This document shows, in pieces, positions 10,645 through 22,564 of a DNA stretch of 64,000 nucleotides. The stretch lies in contig OZ026516.1 of assembly GCA_964019695.1 (NCBI GenBank), forward strand, positions 95,666,368 to 95,730,367, read 5' to 3'. Both the position numbers and the translations under genes were made by a program. Numbering within the stretch: the stretch's first letter is position 1; every line of letters starts with the position of its first letter. Origin of the DNA: Loripinus fragilis (lineage: Eukaryota; Mollusca; Bivalvia; Lucinida; Lucinidae). The notes beneath the pieces were generated by a model. It saw only the letters and a list, made by a program, of their open reading frames with translations. It searched no databases and was not told the origin of the DNA.

Positions 10645-12062
10645 CTACTAAAACAGCGTGATGTGGCTATTATGGACAGTTTCAAAAACAACGACTTTTA
10701 CAGTGGTCAACGGCCTAAACAATATCAACTACCATGTAGTACTCGTATTATAGTCAACCATAAATTTTCTGTAATTAGTTAATTTGAGCTGTTTACATAC
10801 ATTCTTTCAATGGTAACACTCAAGTCAGGGATAATCCTGGACCAAAATGATGATGGGCCCTTAAAATGGGCCAATGGCCCATATCCTATTCAAATACATG
10901 CAGATTACATAATTTTAATGGGCCTTTTGAAATTTCTATGGGCCCTTTGCAAAATTTGATGGGCCCAAGAATCCTTGATATCTATATTAGAGCATAATTG
11001 ACATGAGCTTTGAATAGCTAATATATGAGGCCCAGCTAAAACTAACGTCCATTTAGCAGAAATAGTAGTTTTCTAACAAAATGGATAAGCCCTATCCCCG
11101 AGTGTCAAATAAGTGGAATAAAATGCCCAAATTCTACCATCAGAATTATTAGAGCAAAAATTAGCCGTAATACCAGCTAATATCTTTTGTTAAAATACTC
11201 TCTGAATTGATTCACGATTATTGAATGCTCAATGCGATGTAAATTGAAAACGTACATCTTAAGTCATTTATTTATGCAGCAGTACCACATATGTCTGATA
11301 CACTTTATGCTATACTGAACAATAGTGAAAATGCTACACTACAATATTTTATATTTTGTAAGAAAGCATTGGACGAAAAGTATTTACTAAAGCTTAATAA
11401 TGTTTTCAAGACATCCAGCAAGCGATTCGTCGAAGCTGTACCATTTTTTCTCGTTTGATGTCTGAGTTAATTCCTTTTTGTGTTTAAAGCTTTATTCACT
11501 GAATTTTGCAATGACGCATGCGCAATGGTTATCAGGCTTATCAGAATTCGTCATACTTGTGTTGCATTAATACGCAAGAAAGCTGTATTACCACTTGAAA
11601 CAAGCTCAGAAATCAATTTCGAATTTATCAAATGTGTAAAAAAAATGTAAAATGTCTCCCTTTGACAAAAACAAATAGAGAATATTAAATTTTGGTAATC
11701 TTTAATTTATCACGATTTTCTATAACTTTTTTTCCTTTAGCTAAATCAGGTAGACCTATCAGGACATTGTTCCTACCATTTCTCGACCAGTAATGTGCGC
11801 AGACTAAGATGCAACAACACATTGATTTTCCTAGTGAGATTTCAGTGTTTAAATCTTAAGCTTGGCCTGATGAAAAACACGCTTTCTTAGGTTGCTTTTC
11901 TATACGATCAACGCATATTTTGGTCGTCACATGTCTGAGACTACAATTTCGTCCAGTCGGATCTGGTTGGCAGTGGATTTCTGAAGGCCTAAACTGTGTG
12001 AGATTTCTGTTCAAATTTGTAACCTGAAAAATTGGACCCCTGTCACCATTTAATTGACATTT

Positions 12063-12265
12063 TTCTCGTTTTTGTCATGCTTTCGTGCGCGTCTGTTTAT
12101 TGATGCCTTGTGGTCCCCTGCTTGGAAAGGGCTGACCTCTTGGCTCTCGTTTGTGATGTCTAATTGTGAAGGTGCCACTTTCCAATTGGTATCCTGGGTC
12201 AGATGTGGGCTTGATTGTATCGATTCCTGATCTTTGCGCTCTTTCTTACTTTAATGTGTTTCCTC
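12063..12265 (+). repeat. Dispersed repeat R9 inside the left arm of P1
   Basis: Words GTGCGCGTCTGTTTAT, GGGCTGACCTCTTGGCTCTC, AATTGGTATCCTGGGTCAG and GATTGTATCGATTCCTGATC recur at 18300-18545 in the same order. A shorter piece is at 13050-13145, and the last word recurs at about 50643. Looks like the 3' part of a retroelement; type unknown. Confidence 0.65.
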
Positions 12266-13049
12266 GGGACAACATCCGTAAACCTATTACTTTATGCATA
12301 ACACAGTCTTTGAACAGTCAGCTATACCTTCATTTACTTTACTGGATTGCATTATTTTGCAAATAAATGGCAAACAATTCAGGTGTAGCGTTTTTACTTT
12401 TGTTCAGTATATAACCAACACGGGGATCACTGACCTGAACGACATCGAATTATTTAGTCAACCGTTGCATATTACTAATAAACTGGGTCAGTTTATGTCC
12501 ATTCTATCAACAATAATACTCCCCCGTTGAAAAGAACCAAAAATATGCCAAAATTCACTCTAATTACAGAAAAACACAGCAAAAACACCAAGTTGAAAAT
12601 TTTGTCAAAAAATACTGCAGCTTTTTCTATTCGCATATCGAAAAGTTCTAGAGAAAATAACGTGAAAAGATGCACTTAAAGTCGATTTTTCGCGTTTCTT
12701 ATTAATGCAGCAGTACTTTACATCATTTTATGTCGTTTCAGGTCAGTGATCGCCGTGTAGGTTATATACTGAACAAAAGTCAAAACGCTACACCTGAATT
12801 TTTCGCCATTTATATGAGTCAGTAAAGCAAATGAAAGTGTTTCTGAATGTTCAAAGACTGGGTTATGCATACAGTAAAAGGTTTATGGATGTGTCACGAG
12901 GAAACACATGAAAGTCATTTAAATGTGACAGGGGTCCAATTTTTCGGTTACATATCTGAACAGAAATCTCACACAGTTTAGGCCTTCAGAAATCCACTGC
13001 CAACCAGATCCGACTGAACGAAATGGTAGTCTTAGACATGTGGCAACCA

Positions 13050-13145
13050 GAATTGTGACGTCACTTTCCCATTGGTATCCTGGGCCAGGTGTGGTTCTTG
13101 ATTGTATCAATTCCTGATCTTTGCCCTATTTCTTACTTTGATTGT
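13050..13145 (+). repeat. Dispersed repeat R9, short copy inside the right arm of P1
   Basis: CATTGGTATCCTGGGCCAGG and TTCCTGATCTTTGCC are in the same (plus) orientation as the left-arm copy. A mirrored piece of the palindrome would be inverted, so this is a separate insertion. Confidence 0.6.
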
Positions 13146-14331
13146 TTAGAAAAGCAACCTTAGAAAGCGGATTTTCATCAAATCGGCCATGTTTGAAATT
13201 TTATCACTTAAATCTCCATAGGAAAATCAATGTGTTGCGGCATCTTAGTCTGAGCACATAAATGGCCGAGAAATGGTAGGAACAATGTTCTGATAGGTCT
13301 ATCTGATTTGGCAAAAGAAAGAAAATTATCGAAAATCGTGATAAATCGAAGATTACCAAATTTTTCATATTCCCTATTTGTTTTTGTCAAAGGGAGACAT
13401 TTTACTATTTTTTTACAAATTTGAAAAATTTGAAATTGATTTCTGAGCTTGTTTCAAGTGATAAGTGATTCTTGTGTATTATTGCAACACAAGTATGACG
13501 AATTCTGATAAGCATAACAATCTTATTTGCGAATGAGCTATTGCAATATGCACTGACTAACGCTTTAAACACAAAAAGGAACATAACTCAGACATCAAAA
13601 GAGACAAATTGGTGGAGTTTCGACGAATCGCTTGCTGGATGTCTGGAAAACTTGATTAAGCTTTAGTAAATACTGTCTCACAAAATATATGCTATTGTAG
13701 TGTAGCGTTTTCACTTTTGTTCAGTATACCATAAAGTGTATCGTACATATAAAGTACTGCTGCATAAATTAGAATCGCGATTAAATGACTTTAGATGTAC
13801 GTTTTCAATTTATATCAAACTGAGCATTCATTATCGCGAATCATTTCAGGTAGTATATTAACAAAAGATATTGCCTGGTATTACGGTTAATTTTTGCTCT
13901 AATAATTCTGATGGTAGAATTTGGGCATTTTATTCCACTTATTTGACACTTGAGAGGAATAATCCTGGGATGGGCCTTATCCATTTTTTGAAAAAGCTAT
14001 TATTGTTCTGCTAAAATGGATTTCATTTTTGCCTGGGCCCCATATATAAGGTATTCAAACCTCGTGTCAATTATGCTCAAATATAGATATTAAGGATTCT
14101 TGGGTCCAACAAATTTTGTGAAGGGCCCATTGAAATTTCAAAAGGTCCATTAAAATTATGTAATTTGCATGTATTTGATTGGGATACTGGCCATTGGCCC
14201 ATTTTAAGGGCCCATCATCATTTTTATCCAGGATTATCCCTGATTTGAGTGTTACCATTATAAGAATGCATGTAAACAGCTCAAATTAACTCATTACAGA
14301 AAATGAATGGTTGGCTATAAAACTACATTAT

Positions 14332-14424
14332 CAGCAGGCACACATTGTTGACTCAATATAGATTCAACACCATGACGTTGAATCAACGTTGAATCAATGT
14401 TGAGTCAACAATGTGTACCTGCTG
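14332..14424. mobile_element. Small MITE inserted in the right arm of P1
   Basis: Ends CAGCAGGCACACATTGTTGA and CAACAATGTGTACCTGCTG are inverted. The interior holds iterated GTTGAATCAAC-type palindromes. The left arm of P1 lacks this segment, so it inserted after the palindrome formed. Confidence 0.75.
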
Positions 14425-14505
14425 GGTATGTAGTTGATAATGTTTAGGTCGTTTACCACTGTAAAATTTGTTTTATAAAACTGTCCACAATAGCCTCAGT
14501 AGAAA

Positions 14506-17500
14506 GTGTCCTTACAAACATAGAAAATAGTATTTACCCGCATCAAACTGATCGTATTGGATAAGTTGGATCTGCGTCTACGCTGATTGAATCGATACTA
14601 TCAACTGAATGGTAGTGATTTTAACTAAAACTGGCATGTACAAAGCAATCACGATTTTAAAATGTGTGATGCTTTTGAAACTTACCTGTGGAAATTAAAG
14701 TACAGATATATAGGCCGTCACATGGCTTTTACACCGTTTAAATCCCCCCCCCCGCTTCTCAGAAAGCCTAAAAATGTCGAAATTCCCAAGAGATTAGGAG
14801 TCAGTGCAGTGGTAGTAGATTCTGCAAACAGTTTTCTTCTGACACTGCAGGATATTCAAAATCCATATTTGAGTTTAATGTTGGGAAAAATGCAAGTAAT
14901 AAAATAATAATCCAGATTTTCGCGTTTCTTATTATTGCGGCAGGACTATAGCTTAATATAAGGTATATACAGATTAAAAGTAGAATGAGCAAGGTTTATG
15001 CATTTTTTTCATAAGAAAAAATCTCACTGATATTTAATGACACATTCTTTTACAAATGTCCTGTTAGGCTATGTACTCATCTATTTGCATGCTAGGGAAT
15101 TGTTCATGTTTTTATTTTCGTCTGCTGACTTTCTTCAAAATTAAGTTTTTACAAATAAACCACCCAGGACCACCATCGGAGTGTCAAACAATTGGATCTA
15201 GATCAAGACCTACATTCTGTTGGTCTTCATCTGGGTTCAAACTGTTTACAAACCGTCATTGACAGACGACAAAATTATCCGCTGGCATGCAAAGAGTTAT
15301 AACAGGTAAATACTTTAGTGTTCAATATATTATCTCATTTGAGTAGGGTACTGTTCTGTGTGTTCAGAGTACTCCCAGAAGATGATGTGAATCAAGTGAG
15401 ACAGAACATTTCGGCGTACTCCGTAGTCTATTCTATGAATCAAGTACGCCAGAACATGTGCAGAGCAATAAACAAAAATGGCTATTTACTTCTTGAACAA
15501 GGAAAGTAGCAGTTCCCAGTCTGATAGCGACTCAAAACAGGAAATGGTCTTACTGACACCATTCCTTTAAGAGTTCCTTGTTTTAAAGCTAATGTTTGTG
15601 GACGTTTCTATTCGATTCAGCCTTTCCGCCATTTTTGTTTGATCACGTGACCTCTCTACTCCGACCACACCACCTCGGACGATGGTGTACTCGGAACAGC
15701 TTCTGCACAGCTGTTCTCTGATACTTGATTTTAATTCTGCCTGTCCAGAGTAAAAAGTGTACTCCGAGCATGTGAATCAAGTATGACCCAGCTTTCAACT
15801 TTGTTATACATGTATATGCGTATACCATTAATATTCGGGCACTTTAACTACATTTAACATGCTATGCCCTTTAAACAAAGCAAAAGTAATATTCAAAGGA
15901 TCCAATTAGAATCAGTTTTACTTTTCAATGCTAAATTGGACACTTTCATTCCTTCAAAAGTATTTATTTCTTTTGTTGAGCTTTCAGTTTTGTATTATTT
16001 ACGGTATATGTAGTCAAAATGTACAGGTAACTTCTAAATTATCTCCTCAAAAACATTTTATTACAAAACATATTTTGTTTTAAAAAAAAAATCATCAATT
16101 ATCGTGATCCATTAGTACTCTGCATAAGATATGTTCAATAGATATCACCATGCCTACCAAATAAATCAAGAAAACGTGCAGAAATCACTTTTAATTATCA
16201 TGAATTTTCAGACCCCCTCCCCTTTCTACCCGCCATAACTCTTGAGTGCGTAAGAATTTTGAAAATATTTTGCTGGCTGACTCTTGCCATTAGATACACC
16301 ATTTGCACTGATACTACATGCACCACACCAGAAGCACAAAAGCAGCGTTCTGGGAATTAGAAAAATAGACGTATAAGGCCCAAACCGTCAATGATCCTTT
16401 ACACGATACAATTAAGATATAATTCTACCAAATAATTCACCTTCATAAAAAAGCTGATACCTTCGAAATTTACTTAGGGTGCCTCAAAAGTCAATTATTT
16501 ATATAACAAGCTTAACTCTGCTCTGTTTTGGTTGAGCGTTTCTTATATTAAGGCGGATTTCAAAATGCGCATTCTGTTTGAGTAAGACACGTCATATATG
16601 GCATTATCGTTTGAAAAATCGTGCTGTATCATTTGCCACGTGTACCGTTTTGCCCCAGTCTCCACTATGGATCCGTATTTTCAATGTTGTAAATACAGTC
16701 ACGCCTCAAAGCTTTTAGTTGTTTATTGGTCAATAAACAGTTCTTATTCCTTCTGGCCGCAAAGTGAAACGACATCTTTTGTAGAACCCTATTTATCAAA
16801 ACAATTATGCTGTTTTTGTCGTCTGCTGACTTTTTCAAAGTTAATTTTCATGAAAATATACTTTGAGGATCACTCTCGAGTGTCAAACGGCTTGGGTCCA
16901 GATCAGATCCGATTTTCTGTCGGGTACAATCTGGTTTGCAAATATTAATAGCATAACTCTGATCTGCTACATAGTATGCCTTGTTCAGGCCTATATATAC
17001 TTAACAGAAAAAGAAACGTTTTAATATTTTAATTATTACTGTGTGTTTGTACAAAGTGGGTGTTAATAATAATCTAAATTATATGAAAGCTACCACTGAT
17101 GCGTGGAACATGTGTATAAACAAATGCATAGTAGACGGTTGGTCTTCGGAGTAAATGATAATAAGGGGGATAACTCTGAGCATTATAAAATGATGCGAAA
17201 TAAACATAAACTTCGAGATGTTGTATACCAAAAACCGAAGAAACGCATTTTAATGAAAATTACTCCGCGTCTTAATCAGGCCATACAGGCTATTTTTGAA
17301 GATAAAAGTGTCCAAAATTATTCATGACAAACAAATGTGTACGAGTTCCATTGTCAAACAATAAACCAGAAGTGTGTATAAGACAGGCAGTCCAAACAAT
17401 TGTTTAAAATTGTTGCGTTGGACAGTACCTCACTTGATACCTGACCATGCACTAATTAACTGTGTTACAAGGAATAAAGTGGCCTATATCTAGTGTATGC

Positions 17501-18776
17501 GTCCTGTCAAACAAATTAATATTATTCAGTGTTAAAGTGATTGTTCGGATCCAATGGAAGTTTATTTTGATAAAAAATGAATTCCTCAGTAATTACTAAT
17601 TTGTTTTCACTGCTCTGAACCTTCATTAGCTAAGGTGATTAAAGCCCTGTTTATTGGCTCTGAAAACCAATAACTGTCTGCAGACATCTTTTTCATCTGG
17701 TACATTTAACAGCATGCGATCAAGCGTCTATTTACCTCAGTTGTGACTAAATGGGATCAGCTCCCAGAAGAGGGGCCTATAATTAGCTATGATTCCATTC
17801 AATTATTTCATTGAGTAATAATGGCTTCAGGTGATGAGAATGGAAGTTTAGGATACGCAGGATATATGTGAGAACCCGAATATTCTGAAGAAGAGCTTTT
17901 GAAAGACTTTCTGATACAGAAGATGGTGGAGATATAGGGCATGCCAGAAGTGCAGACCTTACATGGTGCACTTGCAGTTTTTGCGCATCGATGCCAAGCC
18001 TCAAAGAAAGTACATGCTGCCAAGAATTTGAGCATTATGCAGGAAAAATGGGCCCATTTCATATTCTGTACATTTTACGGGATTGTATACATGTAGCACT
18101 TTGCCTGCCAGTCTCTTTTGATGACAAACATTAAAACAGTTTGGAGCCAGATCAGGTGCCACAAATGTCGGGCCTGGTCTTATTCGAACAGGTCACAGTA
18201 AACACACTGATGACATTCATAAATAATTTTTAGATCTCTAGAGTTTATTTTGAAGAAAAAAAATAAGCAGACGAAAAAAGCTTTGAAAATTTAAGCAGCT
18301 TTGCTGACCGTTCCAAGGCGGTACTTCTTTTGTGGATCTTTTATGTTTTTGTTCTGTCTTGTGTTTGCTATGTCTTTGTGCGCGTCTGTTTATATGTGCT
18401 TTGTGGTCACCTGCTGGGAAAGGGCTGACCTCTTGGCTCTCGTTTGTGGTGTCTACTGTGAGTTTAGTCACTTTCCAATTGGTATCCTGGGTCAGGTGTG
18501 GTACTTGATTGTATCGATTCCTGATCTTTACACCCTTACCTACTTGCTGTCTGAATGCTATAAATTCAGCCCACACAAAAAAGGACCACAGGGTAGAATT
18601 GTTTTATAAAAATATGTATTTCGGTATGTGCGCACATTGGAGTATCTGATAAGCCTGGGTATGTGTCCAGGCTTACCAGTATCTTTGCTATGCACTCTGA
18701 ATAACTGAGGGTCCAAGCTACCTTCATGCCCATAGGGAACCCTGATCAGTCTGAAAAGATGTCTGTATCCGACGGC
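14506..18776. other. Gene-poor stretch with dispersed repeat fragments
   Basis: No supportable gene seen. Two copies of a dispersed word series (CGTCTGCTGACTTT, GAGTGTCAAAC, then TGGxTCxAGATCA) lie at about 15119-15250 and 16821-16945; related pieces occur near 18140, 23390, 25140 and 58940. R9 lies at 18300-18545. Open frames of 60-116 codons here show no domain, signal peptide or paired splice sites that I can defend. Confidence 0.5.
18300..18545 (+). repeat. Dispersed repeat R9, longest copy
   Basis: Starts near GCTGACCGTTCCAAGGCGG and runs through GGGCTGACCTCTTGGCTCTC to TCGATTCCTGATCTTTACAC. Open frames on both strands are spurious readings of this repeat. Confidence 0.65.
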
Positions 18777-18809
18777 TTACTGTTTAATTACATAGAGAGA
18801 GAGAGTTAC

Positions 18810-19025
18810 CTCTTTATCCTTTTTGAAACAACCTTCTTCGAAGTGTTTCTCACAAACAATGTTTTGTTTTGAATATTTATATGTTTTAATGTCCGGATTT
18901 TTTGTTACGAGATTGTGGATCCACTGTTGACAGAGTTGTCTGTTCTTCTTTGGATCTGGTATGGCAAAGGCACTTATTCCCTGACCCCGCTTCACATTAC
19001 AAAATTTGGCTTTACACTGTGGCAT
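18810..19025 (-). CDS. THAP-type zinc-finger domain, probable first coding exon
   Basis: From ATG at 19025 (minus) the frame reads MPQCKAKFCNVKRGQ, then FAIPDPKKNRQLCQQW, and later NIVCEKHFEEGCF. This matches the C2CH THAP zinc finger: Met-Pro start, C-x4-C (residues 4 and 9), an invariant Trp near residue 35, then C-x2-H-F (C about 58, H about 61). A good donor (G|GTAACT) at 18809-18808 ends a 216-bp exon of 72 codons exactly in phase 0; beyond it the frame is low-complexity and stops at 18777. THAP domains bind DNA and occur in cellular regulators and in P-element-like transposases. I cannot find the next exon to the left, so this may be an isolated exon of a gene or a transposon relic. Confidence 0.75.
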
Positions 19026-19439
19026 TTTTGTACACCTATTTGTCTTTCCTACACCGAATTAACCTCTCTGACCTGCTAACTGCAGCTGTAGCACTTGTTG
19101 TGATGCCTGTGGAAATTTTATTGGTGTATTGAAGAGATTAATGGCGACCTCCTGTGGCAGGCCCAAGTAATCAAATTATGGACTAATTAGAGTAGCTTTA
19201 TCAAAATAAATGGACATATGGTTCTCAACATAACTTAAACCTGGATAATAATGATAAAAATATAGACCGGAATAATCCCTTTAAATTTTATTATTGTTTC
19301 AAATGTTAATCAAGTGATAAAACATATGCGTTTCTTTTGCTGTCAAGTATATTATTCAACTATAAGGTCTAGCCACACCCCCAACTGGCTCCTATAGATA
19401 AACAAAAAACTTTTGAGGCGTGACTGTATAAACAATATT

Positions 19440-19560
19440 TAAACTACGGAACTACTATAGTGCCAACGAAGAGTGACAGTCACGTGATATTTTAATTACA
19501 ATTGCTGAGTATATAGTACAATGATACCCATAAAATATTAACTTGTGTACTTCACGTTAG
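19440..19560. mobile_element. Partial R3 element
   Basis: TAGTGCCAACGAAGAGTGAC, then AATTGCTGAGTATA and AAAATATTAACTTGTGTACT match the left half of R3. The central palindrome is missing. Confidence 0.5.
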
Positions 19561-19574
19561 AAGATACTGTAGTG

Positions 19575-19645
19575 TAGTGGTTATGTCTACGGCGTTGGAC
19601 GCAGGCGTACCAGGATCGAACCTTTTTAGAGGTTGTATTTTTTTT
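19575..19645 (+). mobile_element. tRNA-like relic (SINE head)
   Basis: TAGTGTAGTGGTTATGTC resembles a pol III A-box region, and GGATCGAACC lies about 45 bp further at the B-box position. No closed acceptor stem is visible, so a working tRNA gene is unlikely. Confidence 0.45.
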
Positions 19646-19693
19646 CTTCATATTGTACTGGGCCCAAAAGGAACAGGCGGCATTATTTCAGCT

Positions 19694-19881
19694 TACTGTA
19701 AATTCGGAAGTTTTCGCGAGGTTTTATTTTCGCGAAACTTCTCGCATGCAAAATTTCGTGAAAATAAAGTTATCGTGAAATGGTGAAATAACACTGTTGT
19801 TTACTTGCCCTAGTCACAATTTTGACGTTGCAAATATGTCTTTTAACGCTCATATTCGCGTGTATTTCCGAATTTACAGTA
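19694..19881. mobile_element. TA-flanked MITE with TTCGCG-rich interior
   Basis: Inverted ends TACTGTAAATTCGGAA and TTCCGAATTTACAGTA are perfect over 16 bp, element length about 188 bp. The interior contains repeated TTTTCGCGA and TTTCGTGAAAATAAA words. Terminal TA suggests a Tc1/mariner-like target, but no transposase is present. Confidence 0.8.
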
Positions 19882-20059
19882 GCTTGTGTTGTTACTGAAG
19901 TTTTTATGTATGTACCTTATACATGTTAAAAGAATAAAAAATGAAAAAATAATAAAAAAAAATAAATAAAAAGAAAAAAATAAGACATGAACAGAGTAAT
20001 AAAATCAGACCTCCCTCTCCCCCCTCCAAAAAAAAATTAAAAAAATGAATAAACAAGAG

Positions 20060-20140
20060 CAGCCAGTGAGATTCGAACCTAGAAAATGTTCTTTGTGGTT
20101 TAGTAATCCTCCTCGCTACCACTTGAGCTATCTCGATTTT
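20060..20140 (-). mobile_element. tRNA-derived relic (SINE-like)
   Basis: On the minus strand, GAGATAGCTCAAGTGGTAGC (A-box-like) is followed about 50 bp later by GGTTCGAATCTCACTGG (B-box-like). Acceptor-stem pairing is poor. The 127-codon minus-strand frame across it is not a gene. Confidence 0.5.
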
Positions 20141-20164
20141 ATAGATAAATTGTGTATTTATCCT

Positions 20165-20245
20165 ATCATAAAAGGTAAGTCCCATAACTTTGTAAACAAA
20201 ACATGACGTCACTTCTACTCTTGGCTGGCAGAATAATAGAAATAG
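20165..20245. mobile_element. Partial R3 element end
   Basis: AAGTCCCATAACTTTGTAAA, ACATGACGTCACT and TTGGCTGGCAG match the right end of R3 at about 7005-7060. Confidence 0.5.
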
Positions 20246-20777
20246 GGATTTTATGTATTTACTAACATTTACTTTACATTTTGACACACATAGATGTTCC
20301 AGCCAGACTGGCTGATTTTACGCGTTACGCATCAACCTTTTGAAATAGAATGATCCCAAGGTCATTATTCAGAGGTCGTGGTACATCTATATCTCCGTTA
20401 GCTTTACAAGGCACTGGGACAGTGTATATCACGTGGCGATACAGTGGCCTAATTGTCGAATAATACCTAAATAGTATGGGTAAATATACAATGGCTGCTC
20501 TACATATTGAGAATTTCTGGCAATTATAAGGCAGACTCGAGAGAATTAAATACCTCATTTGCGTAGCCGAATAGCGTATTAAACGACCCTTGTAACAGTA
20601 CTGCACTATTCCTTTTTGCTCGTGCAAATACATAATTGGCATCTGCTCGTGCAAAGCATTATTTATTGCGCTATAAACCGGGCACGCTAGCGTGATCACT
20701 TCAGTTCAAATACACAAGCGCCAGTAACAAAATTCAGGTAAGACCATTTTCTTGTTTCTTGGTAAGGACTTCTCTAG

Positions 20778-21007
20778 TACTGTCCTGCCAGTCTAGAGTG
20801 ACAATGACGTCATGTTTTGTTAACAAAGTAATCAGGGACTTAGAATTGATAGATCACTTGTGTATTAATCCTATACACAGAATGGGATTAATACACAAGT
20901 GAGATATCGATTCGCGTTAGCTCAAGCGGAGTGTACAAGTTAATGTTTTACTTAATAATTGTAGACAAAATATTACGTCACTGTCACTATTTGTTGGCAC
21001 GACAGTA
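20778..21007. mobile_element. R3 foldback MITE, copy 2
   Basis: Ends TACTGTCCTGCCAGTC and TTGGCACGACAGTA. The central palindrome is TCACTTGTGTATTAATCC / GGATTAATACACAAGTGA. Same architecture as 6837-7067 and 40305-40531. Confidence 0.75.
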
Positions 21008-21084
21008 GTATTTTATGTGCTCTGTGATTTATCCAGATAAGCAAACACAGATATACAGTGCAAATATCGCTTCTTACGATTAGC

Positions 21085-21320
21085 ATGGGAGGATCTTGGG
21101 GGGTGGGGGGGGGGGGCAGGGGGTCCGGACCCCCCTGAAAAATCGCAAAAAATATAGGGGTTCTTTGCATCACTGGTTCGGATCCCCTGAAAAATCACAA
21201 AGCTACCAAGCCAGCATTTAATGTTGAGCCATCATCGGCCCGCCAGCGAAACGTCATTTAAACGGCGTTTCGCTGGCAGGCCGATGATGGCCCATTTATA
21301 GCGGTATTAAAATCCTCTAT
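21085..21320. repeat. GGATCC/poly-G dispersed repeat R4, copy 1
   Basis: A G-run with GGGGTCCGGACCCCCCTGAA, then GGATCCCCTGAAAAATCAC and AAGCTACCAAGCCAGCATT. The centre is an inverted pair: GGCCCGCCAGCGAAACG and CGTTTCGCTGGCAGGCC. Related copies: 23631, 34488, 43865 and 45057. Pro-rich open frames on it are spurious. Confidence 0.7.
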
Positions 21321-21394
21321 CCCCTCATCAACTAAAAAAGTTATCGAATTTGTACCCCTTCTGACAAAACTTTCTGGATCCGCGCAACTCGATT

Positions 21395-22165
21395 TTTTAT
21401 GTTTTTCACATTGATTTTCAGCGATAACTTTTTAACTATTAATTTTAGCAAATTGTGTTCGCGATGAAAGTTGTAGAGAAAAATTAGCGCCGATTTCTCC
21501 AAGTGGCCTGAAGTTTGTGGCACAAACAGATTTTTGTGTACATATATGAAGCTTTTGAAATAAATTGAATTCAGCCAAAATTTCTAAGTCTTTTATTGAC
21601 AGGTAAATTTCGTAGAGGCGTGACAGAAAGGGTTCGTCTCAAAAGAATATTCGCAGGGTGCGTATATACAGTTATTCAACGGCTGTTAATAGCATAATCC
21701 TGCCGTATGTAGACTCAGAATGTACCGTGCATATTCAGAATCTACTATGAGCATGATCATTTGTAGGTACAGAAGCTGTAATATCGCATTACGCACCATT
21801 TTCCTCTTATGCACGTGCTCATAAACGGACAGTTTCGAGATGACCCAACTAGCTTAACGCACGGGCGAATCAGGCGCGATTTCCAATATATTTGAACAAG
21901 CCATCAATCGTCTTTCTTATTGAATCGGGGCGGTGCAATGTAACTTTTTGACTGACATATTTGACTTAGTTTATTTGCGCTTTGCTTAAAATGCTCAAAG
22001 AATGCATCTATGCGCAGAGTTCATTGCAGCATCTATGGTTTAGGAACCGCTTGGAGAAGTTGGCGCTAATTTTTCTCTACAACTTTCATCGCGAACACAG
22101 TTTACTAAAATCAATAATAAAAAAGTTATCGCCGAAAATCAATGTGAAAAACATAAAAATTGTGT
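21395..22165. mobile_element. R7 element with about 100-bp terminal inverted repeats, copy 1
   Basis: The left end (CATTGATTTTCAGCGATAAC, AAAGTTGTAGAGAAAAATTA, GCGCCGATTTCTCCAAG) is the inverse of the right end (CTTGGAGAAGTTGGCGCTAA, CTCTACAACTTTCATCGCG, GTTATCGCCGAAAATCAATG). Interior words GATGACCCAACTAGCTTAA and GCGCTTTGCTTAAAATGCTC recur as reverse complement in the copy at 38215-38910. No coding capacity. Confidence 0.75.
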
Positions 22166-22461
22166 TAAATAAAGTAAAGGTGTAAACCAATTAAAGGCTA
22201 GGGAAACCCAATTAAAAGCTAGGGATAAACCAAGGACCTCTGACGGTGGTAATGGAAATCACAGTGTATCGCTGCCTATTATTTTGATAAAAATTAAAGT
22301 CGATCAAATGCTTCCATCTTCATATATAAGCTCGCTGTTGGTCTCTATTTTATGAATTTGCATTTGATTTCCTGTTTCCATAAATGTACGGCTTTATTTT
22401 GGGGCTAAAATGGTCACTTTTTGTATTATACATATAGGAAATAGAAAAATATTTTTAAAAC

Positions 22462-22564
22462 ATCATTCCCCCCCGAGTCCCAACTAATCCTTTTGCACGT
22501 AAGTGTGTTCTCATATTTTACATAGTATATGTGAAAAGCTAGCTGGGACTCAGGGGGGAATGAT
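22462..22564. repeat. Short inverted-repeat element (about 100 bp)
   Basis: ATCATTCCCCCCCGAGTCCC on the left pairs with GGGACTCAGGGGGGAATGAT on the right, nearly perfect over 20 bp. MITE-like. Confidence 0.7.

Larger units (their letters stand above)
10090..10645 (-). mobile_element. 5'-truncated non-LTR retrotransposon 3' end, containing SINE1-like sequence
   Basis: On the minus strand the reverse-transcriptase C-terminus (10453-10644) is followed by AT-rich 3' sequence. Then come a segment with a GGGTTCGAGCC box (about 10270-10300), AATCA tandem copies (10143-10163) and a GC-rich stretch, CACCGGACACCTGCACA followed by CCCCGTGAGGGGGTGTTGCA. The 5' truncation point coincides with the edge of the giant palindrome at about 10645. 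Confidence 0.6.
10645..14505. repeat. Giant imperfect palindrome P1 (two arms of about 1.8 kb)
   Basis: Sequence from about 10645 rightwards recurs as reverse complement from about 14505 leftwards. Examples: GGCTATTATGGACAGTTT versus AAACTGTCCACAATAGCC; AGGGATAATCCTGGA versus TCCAGGATTATCCCT; CACATTGATTTTCCTA versus TAGGAAAATCAATGTG; ATTGGACCCCTGTCAC versus GTGACAGGGGTCCAAT; and GGTCAGTGATC near the centre. The loop is about 12490-12690. Divergence between arms is visible but modest. A conserved word near TATACTGAACAAAAGTGAAA also repeats within each arm. No transposase is recognised. Confidence 0.85.

Noticed and set aside
21013..21198. Pro-rich small proteins on R4 repeats (also 23527-23913, 44036-44257)
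   Set aside because: Produced by the poly-C/poly-G part of R4; similar frames occur at each R4 copy without conserved starts.
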